From NCBI GenBank assembly GCA_015680905.1, contig CM027377.1, forward strand, positions 31,334,501-31,398,500: a DNA stretch of 64,000 bases. Reading direction: 5' to 3'. The notes beneath the pieces were generated by a model. The model was not told where the DNA came from, did not search any database, and saw only the letters and a program-made list of their open reading frames with translations. Source of the DNA: Coptis chinensis (lineage: Eukaryota; Streptophyta; Magnoliopsida; Ranunculales; Ranunculaceae). Position 1 is the first letter of the stretch. Each line of letters starts with the position of its first letter. Both the position numbers and the translations under genes were made by a program. Shown here in pieces: positions 1 to 11,919 of the stretch.

Positions 1-1740
1 GGTCATTCATGGCACATTCAATGAATACCCATCTATCACATGACATCACAAGTCATAATATCTCATTACCAAATCCTGAGGCGTGGAGAGTTCTAAAGAT
101 GTGGGCGACACATTAAAACATTATTATCACTTATAATTATACTAGTATTATTCATGTCAAAACAGAACACACATGCAGAGAGTCATTTTTGCGCGTCAAG
201 GCAAATCAAGCACTTAAATATCATTGAATGTAAACAGACTTATAATCAAACAAATACAATTTACATAACCACACTCATATACACAATATCGTAAATAAAT
301 AGATCATTAGCCCAAATTGAAGTCCACACACACTAATGTCCAAAACAGATCCACATATACTAAAGTCTATATTCATATACAACTTCTATCTCACACATAT
401 ATATTTATATAGTCTCAAAACAACAGTAATTTCTAACACAATCACATAGTTATCATACAAACTAATATATATATTATAGATATAGTGGCTGCACTTTTGT
501 TCAAAGCTGCATACGTATCCAAATCTTTCAGGATTGGAATCAAGCCTTCGTAGTTCTTAACCAATTCTCCAAATATTTTAATAATCACGATAAAAGAATA
601 GATATCTTTTCATTCCACACTAATATTTCCACAATAGTAAGAATATATCGAAAGTATAATAACCACTGACCATCTAATGCATCATGTAACCACCCAACTA
701 TATCCATTTTAAACTTTAGCTAATTCTAACAACCTTGTTAATTCGTGCCTTGACAAACAACCCACCATTGGATCTACCTAAAATTTGTATATGTCATTTA
801 ACTTGATATCAAGAATCTACATATTTAAATTTGAGGTCAATCTGATAATAGGTTGACCTCCATCTAAGCAGAAACAAAGGACTGCGCCCATCAGTTTTCT
901 GGTATAGTTTCTACTACGACCAGTCCCACTAATGGAAACCTCTACCGATATCAAGCCGTTGGATAAATCTAAAAATCTAATATGGAAGACTACAATGTGT
1001 CAGGAAACTATGGATTAAAATTCATACAAATCCGAGTACGGAAAGGTCACCATCTAAGCAGAAACAAAAGACTGCGTACTGCAGTTTTTCTGGTATAGAA
1101 ACACTACGACCTGTCACGCTTATGCGCGCCTCGACAGAAATCCAACCGTTGGATCTGTCTAAAGTTTTAATATGTCAGACTACAATGTCTTATAAAACTA
1201 TAGATTAAATATGAAGTCAATCCAATAATAATCTGACCTCCATATAGTAATAAACTTCTGACTGCGCAGTGTAGTTTTTTTTTTTCAGGTCACCCTTTTT
1301 CAATTCATCTTCTTCTCAAATATTCCTAGTTAATATAAGTAACCAAACCTTAACAAAATTTAAGAGGAGAAATCCAGCACACACAAGATAAGTGTATTAA
1401 TACATACGAAATTATCCAACAGGAAACCAACGTGGAAATTACCCATTATATTTTAATTGTTAACCTTGACACCATATCAAACAACACTTGCATCATCCGT
1501 TCTAACCGATCTTTTGTCAAACCACAAAACAATAATAATTACGATAATAGATCGTAGAAGCGAATATATATCAAAGAGAAATAAAAAGAAAAATACACTC
1601 ACTCGTGATACGTTCCTGTTGCCAGCAAATCCCCAGCAAGAAATCTTCATTTTCTTTTTTGAGTAAAACTCTCTCTCTCCATTGTTTAAAACTCTCAGTG
1701 TAAACTCATGTATAAATCCTTTTTTTTCAAAAACTCCTTA
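1..1740 (+). repeat. LTR-like repeat, copy 1 (left end outside window)
   Basis: Non-coding AT-rich sequence homologous to the repeat at 7779-10110. Bases 1-300 align by eye with about 9312-9690: both carry a 'ggtcattcat.gcaca' block followed by 'aagtcataatat' and 'aaatcctga'. At 500-560 lies a block (tacgtatcc, then aatcaagcc, then cgtagtt) of a kind often met in LTRs of plant Ty3/Gypsy elements; copy 2 has it at 9710-9750. No coding part is visible. That it is an LTR is inferred from this block and from copy 2, which opens with TGTCACACCCC, a common plant Gypsy LTR start. Confidence 0.5.
690..1290. repeat. Tandem subrepeats of about 190 bp
   Basis: A unit that opens with 'gacctccatctaagcag' near 857 recurs near 1047 ('ggtcaccatctaagcag') and, shortened, near 1222. 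Each carries 'ctggtatag', 'ccgttggat' and 'gactacaatgt'. A more decayed unit seems to precede them from about 690. Such subrepeats are common inside long plant LTRs. Confidence 0.55.
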
Positions 1741-1815
1741 AAAATAGGGAATGGGGTTTATCCTCTTTACCCTATCTCTTTCTAATCTTTATCCTTTTTA
1801 TTTTTATCTTATCTC

Positions 1816-1883
<68 letters not shown>

Positions 1884-1884
1884 T
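1816..1884. repeat. (ATT)n microsatellite
   Basis: About 22 uninterrupted ATT/TTA units, close to pure. Simple repeat with no visible function. Confidence 0.95.
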
Positions 1885-3239
1885 ATTGTACTAGAAAAAT
1901 ATTAAATAAAAACACGGAGTGTTATATGGGTGGTCGCGTGGGTTAAGTAGATTGATGGCATGTTCCTCGCACGTGCCTCTTTAATGAAATTGAAATTTTG
2001 GCCCAAGTCCAAATGAAATCAGAAAATTCCAATCTTGTTCTCAATGCCTTGCCAACTTCAAGAGCTGATCCACGCTTCGTTACTCGTCCGATTTTGACCC
2101 GTGAGGTACCAAAACGATCAGCATCAAAAATGCAATGTAACGGTATAGGGTACACTTATATCCAATAGTGGATGAAAAACAGATGATGAAAAGAACTGTA
2201 GAAAATATGTACATATAACAAAAAAAAAAATTAATTAATTTTTTTGGGTTTTGAATAAGTTTGACTGAAATTTTAAAAAGGTGGGTCGTTTTAAGTTAGA
2301 TCCCCAAGACTTTGAAGTTTTTGAAAACTTGAGTTAATCCCAACCAGATGGTTGGATTACTCTCTTAGACCAAGCATAATGCACTGGAGGATAACACATG
2401 TAGACCTTATAAACATAATTATTATGAGGTTGAAGACCAGGGCAAGTTGGTACGGTGTTTGACAATTCAAGCACCAGCCTTCTCTCATAGCTCGTTTCTT
2501 ACGTGCGTACGAAATCTTACCTAAACCAAGAATGATTTTTTCTATATGTGTCCATATCTTAAGCTGCAGTTCTCTAGAAAGTGCTTACACACGATCATTG
2601 AAACTGATCCATCTAGTCTTGCTAGGTGGAGGGTTTTTGTTTGCTACAGAAGACATTTTTGAAATTTTTTTCAGAAACAAAAGAGATTTAGAAGGGGAAA
2701 AATTTAAACGAGAGGGGAAAGATTTTTAAGAGAGGAAAATTTTGAAAATTTTTGAGTCTTTTAACGTCAGATTCTCGAGACAAAATAGGGAGGTGGAGGC
2801 AAAAGATAGAATTAAATAAATAATAGTATCACTTTGGGTTACTCTATTTGTTTAATTCTCGTTTGGAGACGTCCCGTTTTTCTTTTAGTTGGTATTCTCA
2901 TTCAAAATATATCTCTATCCATATAGAGGTTTTGCCAAAAAGATAAAATTATACGTTAATCCGGTATCATTACTCCGGGGCGTACAATTTTCATTTTATA
3001 TTCTCTGGTTTTGAAAACTATGGAGAGATGTTTTAAGAAACTCGTACTCAAAAGCTGTGATTCTAGATGCTACTACTTGAAAACAAATCATAACAGATAA
3101 TCTTAGGCAACTTTCGTATCGGTTATGTGGCGAACCCAATCTAGACAGACAGAGCTTCAGCTACGCAAGTTGGGGGATTTACTGTGCAAGACAAGGAATG
3201 TCCTAACTAGGGCGAATAGCTCGGTGATATAGGCGACCC
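1885..3239. other. No gene found
   Basis: AT-rich sequence. A minus-strand open frame at 1943-2155 has no recognisable domain. I see no exon, RNA gene or bounded element. Confidence 0.5.
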
Positions 3240-3242
3240 TTA

Positions 3243-3759
3243 GAGCATCTTTAGGAGAGATACTTTCCTAGCATCAAATTGCCAACAATTTGGTATTTTT
3301 TCATCTTCAGGAGAGTCACATGTTGATGAAAACACCAAAAAACACCAAAACAAATACCAAATCGACCAAAATTTGGTTCTAACTTTGGTGTTGTATCAAA
3401 TCTCTCACACGGTTTTGGAAAAACCACGCGGTTTTTCTAACACCGCATGGGTTTGGGCTTCTATGGCGCGGTTTTGCCAAAACCGCATGAGAGATTTGGA
3501 AAGAAAATAAATAAGAAAGTTAATGTGTGACACATCGCGCGGTTTTCCCAAAACCGTGTGTGCTTGGGCTTTTAAGATGGGCTTCAATGCATGGTGTTGA
3601 GAAAACCGTGTGGGCTATATGGCGCGGTTTATCCAAAACTGCGTCATTTGATGTCGAAAATTTGATGTTGCTCCTAAAGTTGATTGGTGTTTTTTTGGTT
3701 TGGTGTTTAGTTTGGTTCAAAAATTTGATGTTTTTTTGGTTTCTCTCCTAAAGATGCTC
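3243..3759. mobile_element. MITE, PIF/Harbinger (Tourist)-type
   Basis: Perfect 17-bp terminal inverted repeats, gagcatctttaggagag at the left and its reverse complement at the right, flanked on both sides by TTA (3240-3242 and 3760-3762). A 3-bp TTA duplication is the Harbinger signature, and the GAGCATCTnnnn terminus is common in plant Tourist-like MITEs. The 517-bp body has no transposase. Its middle holds several imperfect palindromes built on gcggttttgccaaaaccgc (near 3412, 3468, 3538, 3596 and 3625), which give rise to chance open frames on both strands. Confidence 0.9.
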
Positions 3760-3762
3760 TTA

Positions 3763-4230
3763 GTAAGCAAAGCTGATCTCAAACTGCCCCTAGATTGCGT
3801 TGTTCTAGGGATTGATTTGTGTAAAATCCATTGACCGTTTTGAAAAATCACTTAACTATTGATGTATCGAGAATCTATCATTGATAGCACAAAGAAAACA
3901 AACATTTTTGAAAAAGAAATGTAAAATAAAGAAAAGAAAATTTGTATACTCGCTCCACAGGTTCACACTTACTCCAACGACGAGTAAAAAGTGTTTTATA
4001 AATAATATGCAAGATATACTGTGGACTAAGGCTCAAACACTTACAACCACACCCTCCAAGTGGAGAGGTCCGGTTACCTTATTGATGTATTCCCTTAAAG
4101 CAAAAGATGAAATGGAATGGGAAAGGAATATATCAGAAAAGAGAATTTAATCCTCGTAGATGGGATCTTTAAGAAAGAGTTTTTAGCGCTCTAACTTCGT
4201 TCACGACACTTGTTGCTTCAGCTCGCATGA
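3763..4230. other. No gene found
   Basis: AT-rich spacer between the MITE and the Athila-like fossil. An open frame at 3881-4150 (+) is basic and has no recognisable domain. A long-decayed part of the fossil could extend into it. Confidence 0.4.
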
Positions 4231-5693
4231 CTAGATATGACGACATGCTCTCTTACGTGAGTAAGTTTTATGCTCGCTATAGACTAATAATCTAAACAGC
4301 TGAGGATCAATCCATAAAAATAGATAAAAGCATACACCCCCAAACAGAATGAGATGATGCATGTGGAGTGTAAGATGCAGAATGATAAGATGAAGCTTAT
4401 GTAACCTATCATGGAACTTATACAATAACCCGTCATGTTTGAATTGTCCAAAGGAGTGAGAGGTTGGTAGTATATGTCCTTCATGAGGCTCAATTGATGG
4501 GGAATAGGACATACCAGGTTTCTCAACTACTAAAATGATGGACTCTTGTGTATATATATTGGGTAAAGTCTCTTTACTAGGAAGGTTTAGAAAATTATGA
4601 ATGATCTCAAAGGCAATTGGCTTAAGTACGAATTTTAGGTTTCTTTGAAAGGGCTTTGTGGTGCAGTCCTCAGAAATTGGTGGATTTTTTTGAATGGAGG
4701 ATGGATTTCAAGAGGTGTTAAATTAAGGTGGTGATGGTTGGGTGGTGGTTCTTCACATGATCTTGAGGACTCAGGGAATTCTTTGTCTAGTTTTGGCGTT
4801 TCCATAAGATTGTGGTTCATATCTACAATAGTAAGGATGTCACAAATTTGTTCCATCGATAAGTCTTTAACGGCCAAACTAAATTGAAATCCACTTTCCA
4901 CTATAGATTTAATTTCCTCTTTTCCAAGCATTTCATTTTCTTTGTCCTCTCTACCTAGATCTTCATAAAATTTCCCAGTGCCATTTTCCAAATGTGTTAA
5001 GTCTAATACATGTCGCTCTTGAGTTTCTTCTGCCAGAGTTTTCTCATTTATGGGTGTTGATGCATTAAGGCATGTGAGAGCCATCTTCATAAGATCTGGA
5101 ATTCACACGATAGTCAGGTGGATAGTGATGGGTTTTTAACTGGTCATGAGTATCAGGATGGGCTTTAGCAATTAGCTTTGTTATATTAACACCTTGTTTC
5201 TCTTGTTGGATGGGTTCTAGACTGGTGGGAAGAAGATTAGTCTCAGATGTGGCATCTTTTGAATCGGATTGGAGAAAACATAAGATAGATGCTATTTGCT
5301 AACTTAGTATTGTTTGTTTGGCCATTTCCTGGTAGAGTTGGTCTGTGATAGATGGTGGAGTGGAATATGAAGTTGATATGGATGGTGATGTGAATGGTAA
5401 TGGGCTTTGGGTGAAACCGTACTTTGACTGACCATATGGATATATGAATGGTGGTTAACTATTTGTGATGGAACTCCATGAATTGTCGACATGAGTAGAA
5501 AACTCTTAAGGGTATTGGGTACTCGGAAAGTTTGAAAATTGAAGTTCGTAATCATAAGGTTTTCCGTAGTAGACTCGAATTCGGTATATGATGGACAATG
5601 AGATAACCAGTGATAAGGACTACCGCAAAAAGAACAAGGCTCTAGGTTTGCATTGTAATTCCATGATGGTTGTGATGCATATTGATAAGACAT
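4231..5693 (-). pseudogene. gag-related coding remnant of element A
   Basis: Three minus-strand blocks. In transcription order they are: a proline- and histidine-rich segment with CSFCGSPYHWLSHC (5304-5693), an acidic segment (4635-5090) whose EEPPPNHHHLNLTPLEIHPP stretch parallels the PPDHHPPLIPHKY region of element B, and the DPQLFRLLVYS tail (4231-4520). Recognisable only by comparison with element B. A fossil with several breaks. Confidence 0.55.
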
Positions 5694-5899
5694 AAATGCT
5701 CAATCAATGATAATGCACAAACAGTAGAAATTTATTTTTTTGGATTTTTGAAAATATTTGCTTGGTCTATAATTTACTATGCCCTGTTCAATGGAACAAT
5801 TGGGTGCGAGACTAGGATGGCTCTACTACACATCTCAGAAGAGTAGGCAGTCACTTCACCAAGCGGTGTGCTACCAAGAATCTCACTCACGATGAATCT

Positions 5900-7434
5900 G
5901 GGGGAGGGGAGTGATGAAGGTAGTTGGTCCATGATAAAACAATAAAATTGAATATAATTTTACTTACGAATAAAATGATGAATTTCAAAATGCAAGTAAA
6001 ACAATTTCTTTTACGAAGACAGTTCTTATCAAAGATTTCTACTCTCGATACTATTGAAATAGAGTTGGAATAGAAGATTCGTTCCACTCCTAGTTCTTTA
6101 GCATTCAATGTTTTCTAATATTGCAAATCTATCCAAAGTATAATGAGAGTAATGGTGGGATTATATTACGATGCAAATTCAAATAACAAGATACGCTAAT
6201 TCAACTACGGAAATGCTAAATTGATATTATATGATAAGGAATTAGGGGGGATTGATTCCACCTTAACTCGACTTAATCAACTAACAAAGATTCGTCGTGA
6301 TCCAAATTTCTATGATTTCGCATATCAATTATATAAGGCAAACTCTACCAATTAATAACTAGCATGTGAAGTAACCAAACCCATTCTCATGGTGAACTAA
6401 TCACTTTCTAGAATTGAATAGATTATCACGATGATTTTTAAGTTAACACCGATCAAGCTTCATCAAGGCTTCGTCAACCCCCTAATGGAGGTTTAGCCTA
6501 GAATCATTATGCTCTCATTTCCAATCGAAATTGAATAAGACATAATATAAAGATTCTAACTTTATTAAATTCAACTAAACAATAATTGAAATCTAAATTA
6601 ACAACTAAGAAATCATTAACAAACAAGAATTGAAATTAGATCTAAGCAAATTTAAATAACAAAATCGAAATTATCAAGAACTAACTATTTTATTTATCTA
6701 ATAAATGAGAAACAATGATTCCAATAACTAATCTAAAACAAGGAATGAAACTAATTAATGGACTGAAAACTAATTAATTAACTAATTCAAAAACTCAAAA
6801 CTAGATCTAGATTATTCTCTAATGGCTACTTTCTATCCTAAGCTAATTAATCCTTAAGAGCTAAGTTTTGTGTGTGGAAATAGAGGAGACCAGATCCACA
6901 TTTTCGTGCATGGGCTAAGGATCCATATTTTGGGCCGGAAACATCGAGCCCAAAACCCAATCTCTTCAGTCCACAGGGCCTTTTTCAGTTAGATTTGACT
7001 TCAGTAGGCTTTTCATCCACTTTTGTTTCTCTTATTGGGACAAGACTTAAACCATTGGAAAGCTCTTTCCAAGCTGGTCGTTTTGACATAAGGTAGGCCC
7101 AATTTCGAGGCCTGAGTCCAAAGACACGGTCTTCGAAAGTTCTGCTGACTTTTGTGTGTTGTTTCTGCCCGCGTTGACTATGACTTTTCAGCTTCTGACC
7201 GGGCTTTACAAAGGCTTTTTCTCCTTGAATCTTGGCCTTTAATCACAGAACTTCTTAGCAACCAACCCTTGCTCCTTTATATCGCCAAAGTGGCACATTT
7301 CTGTACATAGTAAACTTCAATGTCTGAAATACATAAAAGCACGTAATTAGCATTAACTCTTATTTATTACTCGCATAATTAGTCTAAAAGTATTATTGTT
7401 AAGGGGTTAAAACTACAGTTTTGGGCTCTTATCA
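5900..7434 (-). repeat. LTR of element A (5' LTR on the minus strand)
   Basis: On the minus strand the LTR starts TGATAAGAGCCC at 7434, matching TGATAA starts at 20122 and 28117. Shared blocks include 'ccattggaaag', 'cgttttgacataa', 'gtaggccc', 'ctaatggaggttta' and 'cgtgcatgggc'. A stem-loop (6928-6955) occupies the same place as in both LTRs of element B. The low-coordinate end is only estimated. Confidence 0.7.
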
Positions 7435-7778
7435 GTCTACCGGAATCTGGTAATTGGTTACTCTAAATCCTCATGGCTATATTTTTGTCCTTTTTTGGAG
7501 AAGCGTGACTACTTTGGGCTCTAGTTGATTGATTTTAATTCAATTTTTTTTTGTCTAGGGCTTTCAAGAATCAAGCAACGTCCAATTTACCTACATTGGG
7601 GAATGACTTCCCAATGGTTGTTATGTGGCTCGGGTTCAGCTTTATGCGCAAATATAAATTGCAGTGCGAAAAGTAAATTTCAAACAATCACGTAAGCATG
7701 CTTGAAAACACAAGGTATCATCTTACTTGGGCTTCGAAGAGGTTTAGAATTTACCTCTCAAGCCGTGCTTACACGCTA
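7435..7778. other. Spacer, no feature seen
   Basis: Sequence between the end of the element A LTR and the TGTCACACCCC start of LTR-like copy 2. No coding signal. Confidence 0.45.
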
Positions 7779-9180
7779 TGTCACACCCCAAATTTCCAAA
7801 ATATTTAAAATAGGAAATTATCCAAGATATAATTATCTCAATTGTCACCCTATTCAATCATCTGAAAACCTAAGATGAAACGAAACCCTAATAACATATT
7901 ATCAACCACGATATTAAAATATAAGATCAAATTTAAAACCAAAAGGAACAATCCTTCAATCACATTATTAAACTACAAAGAAACTAACCAACTCTATTAC
8001 ATCTGTCTCAAAACAAAACCGTACACTTCAGAAAAACTTAAACCAGAAAACTCCAAGAGCAAATCCAAATCACGTGTCCTCATCTACTGCACTCCACCAT
8101 TTATGTTTCCAAGAACACACCCACGTTGCAAAATAAAGCAAATATGGGTCAGCAAATTGAATTTGTTGGTATGAGTAAGACTAAAAATATAAAAACAATA
8201 TGTTCAATATTTCAAATAAAAGAATATACTATTATAATCAGTTCAACTTGGAAGACATGTTAGTTCCGTTTTCTCAAAACGGCATGTAGTTTCTTCCCAA
8301 GTAAGATTTCACCCCCAATATACAATTCCAATAATCTCATATAATAGTACTCATCATTCCCACTTTCCAAAATAACTCACAACATAAATACCACTTAAAT
8401 TCCATATATTAAATGCACATATGATAACCTAATTAAATATGAGTTTGATGCACCTTACTTTTAAGCCAACATGTTGTCTTAGGGTAGGATATTTACACCT
8501 CTACATAAAAGATTAATAGATCCTACCCTCCTACAAAATAGAGTTAGACATCACAATAAAATGATTTATCTCAGCCAGTCAAATTTCCATTCATAATCAA
8601 ACCTCATTTAAGATATTTAAGTGTAATTGATACAACATGGTTCGTCCCGCATATTCGGAAAATACCACTTATCATAATACTTATATCAAGGTTAGTCATT
8701 CACATGACATCATTACGTCATAAAGTTTCTGCATGCATAACCATAGATCTCAGACTATCACAAGTCATTAATATTTTCGTAATAACATATCAAGTTATAA
8801 TCATTTCGCAATTACATAAAAGATCACAAACATTCACGAATATTATTCACATTCACACTTCACATCCATAACATCACACAATTTCACATACTTTTAGTTC
8901 ATTCAATTCCACAATGTATCTTGTTTATTAACCACTTATTTATTGACCTCACCTTTAGTTCCTACTCCATGATTTGCACTTCACACATTTGCCAAATCAT
9001 ATATACCTGTGTGCCTCTCTCACACCGAGTACCACTACAAGACATATGTTCCAAGTGGGGATATCGCCTCCGGCCAGGAACATATTTACATCTTGCAAAA
9101 TCGTAACTTGTGAGTCACAGCCATCTCTGGGCTTTCCATGCGAATAATCACAGCCTCTTATGGGCATTCAATATCTCAAG

Positions 9181-9360
9181 TCATTTATGGCACATTCAAT
9201 AAATACCTTGGGTCATTCCCGCCACATTCAAGGAATACCCATCATACACTAACAGGTCATTCATGGCACATTCAATGAATACCTTGGGTTATTCCTGACA
9301 CATTCAAGGAATACCCATCATAACACTAACAGGTCATTCATAGCACATTTAATAAATACA
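9181..9360. repeat. Tandem repeat of about 76 bp, 2.4 copies
   Basis: The phrase 'tcatt.atggcacattcaa' begins at 9181, 9257 and 9334. The first two copies are followed by 'taccttgggt.attcc' and 'ttcaaggaatacccatcat'. Copy 1 opens inside the same unit at base 1. Confidence 0.85.
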
Positions 9361-10097
9361 TTCCTATCACATGACATCTCAAGTCATAATATATCATTTC
9401 CAAATCCTGAAGTGTGGAGATTTCTAAAGGTGTGGTCGACTCATTGAAAATATTATTCTCAGCTCACTTATAATTGTACTAGCATTAATCATGCACAACA
9501 ATTGATCACACATACAGAAAGTTATTTTCACACATCAATGCAAATCAATCACGTATTTAAATATCATTGAACGCAACACGAATGGTCATCAATCAAATAC
9601 AATTCAAACAGCCACAATCACGTACACAATTAAATACTAACATTATACACATATAGTTATCACAAAAACTAATATATAATATATAATATAGTGGCTACAC
9701 CTATACATAAGGCTACCTACGTATCCAATCTTTTAAGATTAGAATCAAGCCAACCAATAAATATCAACATCATTGTATGTACCTTTAAGGAAAACAACAA
9801 TTTATACTATATAAAATCACATACAATAAGTTTCAAATACTCCCACAATCATATACGTAAAGTTTCATACTCAGAGATACACTATGAACCTTAAATCTAA
9901 AAACTCACAAATTGATATTTCTCTACTTTTGATTCTAAAAAAAATGATCTTATGAACCATGTCGGTTCCAAATAAGACCACAGTCTAAAAGTAGACTACA
10001 AACACTATATAAAACACTCAATAAGAGTTTAAGAGACTCTTAGTTCATTACTAGACATATTTTCCAAAATAGGTACATGCACATAAAGGATAACACG

Positions 10098-10110
10098 GTA
10101 GGTTTTCTAG
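10098..10110. repeat. Target site duplication, left, of the LINE
   Basis: gtaggttttctag, identical to 17331-17343, which directly follows the LINE poly(A) tract. Confidence 0.95.
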
Positions 10111-10329
10111 AAATGAAAAGAGTGGTTTCTATAATGGGGACTCTCTTAGTGGGGACTAGTTGTGTTATAACTTAAGCTACTCTAGTGATCTAGTGCCTTC
10201 TTTTTTCCTAGAATAGTTAAAAATATTAGGTAGATTTTTCTTATCTGTTTCTAGCTTCTTGTTTCTTTCCTTTTCTGGTAAAATCCTCCATTATTGACAG
10301 TATGAGTTTAGAAAGGGAAACAAACAAGC

Positions 10330-11919
10330 ATGGATCTTTATGCATTTGAGAATCCATCCATTATTACTGGTGAGACATGCACTAGTAATGTACATGAAAC
10401 TCCAAATATAGTGAAAGATGGGACCGGAGCTTCCAAGGCTTCATTTGCAGACAAAGTTAGAGGTGTTCAACCCCAACAACTAAACGTAGCTAATTTACCA
10501 GTCCCAGAAATGAAAGGTAACATTCCTTCTATTAGACTGCCGCAAAAAAGCAGTTGAAAGAGGACTGCTTTACTGTAAATTCTGCTTGATAGGAAGGTTA
10601 GAGTTCCAGAAGATAAAACTAGAGGAAGTTAAAAAAAAATAGCTCAGGAGAAATGGCAACCGAAAGGAGATTGGAAAATCGTTCCCTTGGGAAAGGGGTT
10701 TTTTATGATACGCCTAACTTGTGAAGAAGACTTGAGAAATATTTGGGGTGGAGGCCCCTGGAAGTTTGGTGACCAAATTCTTCGACTTGAGAAATGGACG
10801 CCTAATTTTGATCCAGTAGTACACCGAACTTCTATAGCAGCAGTTTGGGTGAAATTTCCAAAGCTAGGACAACAATACTGGGACTATGAAATTTTGATGT
10901 CTATAGCAAGGGGTCTTGGGAATCCAGTAGGTGTTGACAAGCATACTTTAAACCGAGACTTCGGTTTCTTCGCATTAGTTCTGGTTGAAATCGATCTTAC
11001 TAAGCCTATCCCTAGAAAAATCTTAGTGGAGGAGGGGGAAGGCAAATCTTTTTTCCAGGAGGTGGAAGTGGATAAATTGCCAAAATTTTGTCATCATTGC
11101 AAGGTAGTAGGTCATATCATGGCTGAATGTACAGTGATGAGAAGGATAAGAGACTGAAAAAACACAGTCAGGAACACTGCAACTAAACCAAATGATCAAT
11201 TGCCTAAGAGTAATACTAGCAAAGAAGTAGCAGTTATTGATCAATAGGCATGGCAGAGGAAAAATAATAATAAAAGAAATAGAAGGAAGAAGAACAATAA
11301 TACTCAAGTCCTGAATACAGGAGTGAGTGGCACAAAGGATGATCATGGGATTTTTATAGAGGCATCTGCAACAGAACCGGGAGATATCTTTTAGGACTCA
11401 ACTTCGGAACTGGAAGAGATCACTTAGCACACAGCTGATATTGAGGTTAGGGAAACAGTAGACACTGTCAATAATCCTACTAAAACTCCTGGAACTCTTG
11501 GACCAGTCGAGAATGCAAGGACATCAATAGTGGCAGTGAACACTGGTGATCAAGTTATTGTATCAGAAAGCTTAAAGGACCAAGTCGGTGGCACTCTTCA
11601 TGAAGGTGAGCACACTAGCCGTGGGATAAGGTCAATTGATGATTCCTACTATATACAATTGGTAGTTGCAGCTGTGAATGACCCCATCGCGTCATTCAAG
11701 TCACCCAAAAATACTTTCAGAGTTCTTAATGAAGCGGACTCACTATTGGCATCTACCTGTTGGGCAGACATGGCTGAGGAGGCAGAAGAGACAGAGAGAG
11801 CTGAAAAAGAAGGAACATGGAGGACACAAAAGAAGAAGGCAACAAAGTCCAAGTGGATGGAGCAGGATCTCTCACCTCCATCTACAAGGGCAAGACTCGC
11901 CTCCATAACCCAACAATGA
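10330..11919 (+). pseudogene. LINE ORF1 (DUF4283-like and CCHC zinc knuckle)
   Basis: ORF1 of plant L1 elements encodes an RNA-binding protein of the retrotransposition particle. One frame runs from the ATG at 10330 to the TGA at 11917-11919, about 530 codons, with no frameshift that I can see but about seven in-frame stops (10555 TGA, 10576 TAA, about 10630 TAA, 11155 TGA, about 11245, 11392 and 11425 TAG). The DUF4283-type core lies at 10687-11040 (GKGFFMIRLTCEEDL, GGGPWKFGDQILRLEKW), followed by a CX2CX4HX4C knuckle, CHHCKVVGHIMAEC, at 11092-11133. A basic, low-complexity stretch follows. Decay by nonsense changes only suggests slow point mutation after a clean insertion. Confidence 0.9.

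Larger units (their letters stand above)
4231..7434 (-). mobile_element. Athila-like Ty3/Gypsy fossil (element A), partial
   Basis: Minus-strand remnant with one LTR at the high-coordinate end and gag-related coding blocks below it. The tail of the coding part (4231-4520) includes IDPQLFRLLVYS, close to KDPQLFRLLIYG in the element at 19364-30878, so the two belong to one lineage. A zinc-knuckle-like segment (CSFCGSPYHWLSHC) lies at 5304-5693. No reverse transcriptase or integrase is seen. Broken, with several breaks; the second LTR was not found. It looks older than element B, because the shared LTR blocks are more diverged. Confidence 0.7.
7779..10110 (+). repeat. LTR-like repeat, copy 2, left part
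   Basis: Starts TGTCACACCCC at 7779, a frequent start of plant Ty3/Gypsy LTRs. It is homologous to copy 1 over about 9312-9760 and is cut by the LINE whose left target duplication is at 10098-10110. The right part resumes at 17331. Apart from the LINE and a hAT-type MITE, the unit would be about 4 kb, in the range of long Tat/Ogre-type LTRs. The right end is uncertain: CCCGCA at about 19340 would give a TG...CA unit with loosely similar flanks (cgcta and cccta). Confidence 0.5.

Noticed and set aside
3405-3751. Overlapping open frames on both strands
   Set aside because: They come from palindromic units inside the Harbinger-type MITE.
9181-9360. Regular 76-bp direct repeats resembling a CRISPR-like array
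   Set aside because: The units are contiguous and similar throughout, with no unique spacers, inside a plant LTR-like repeat.
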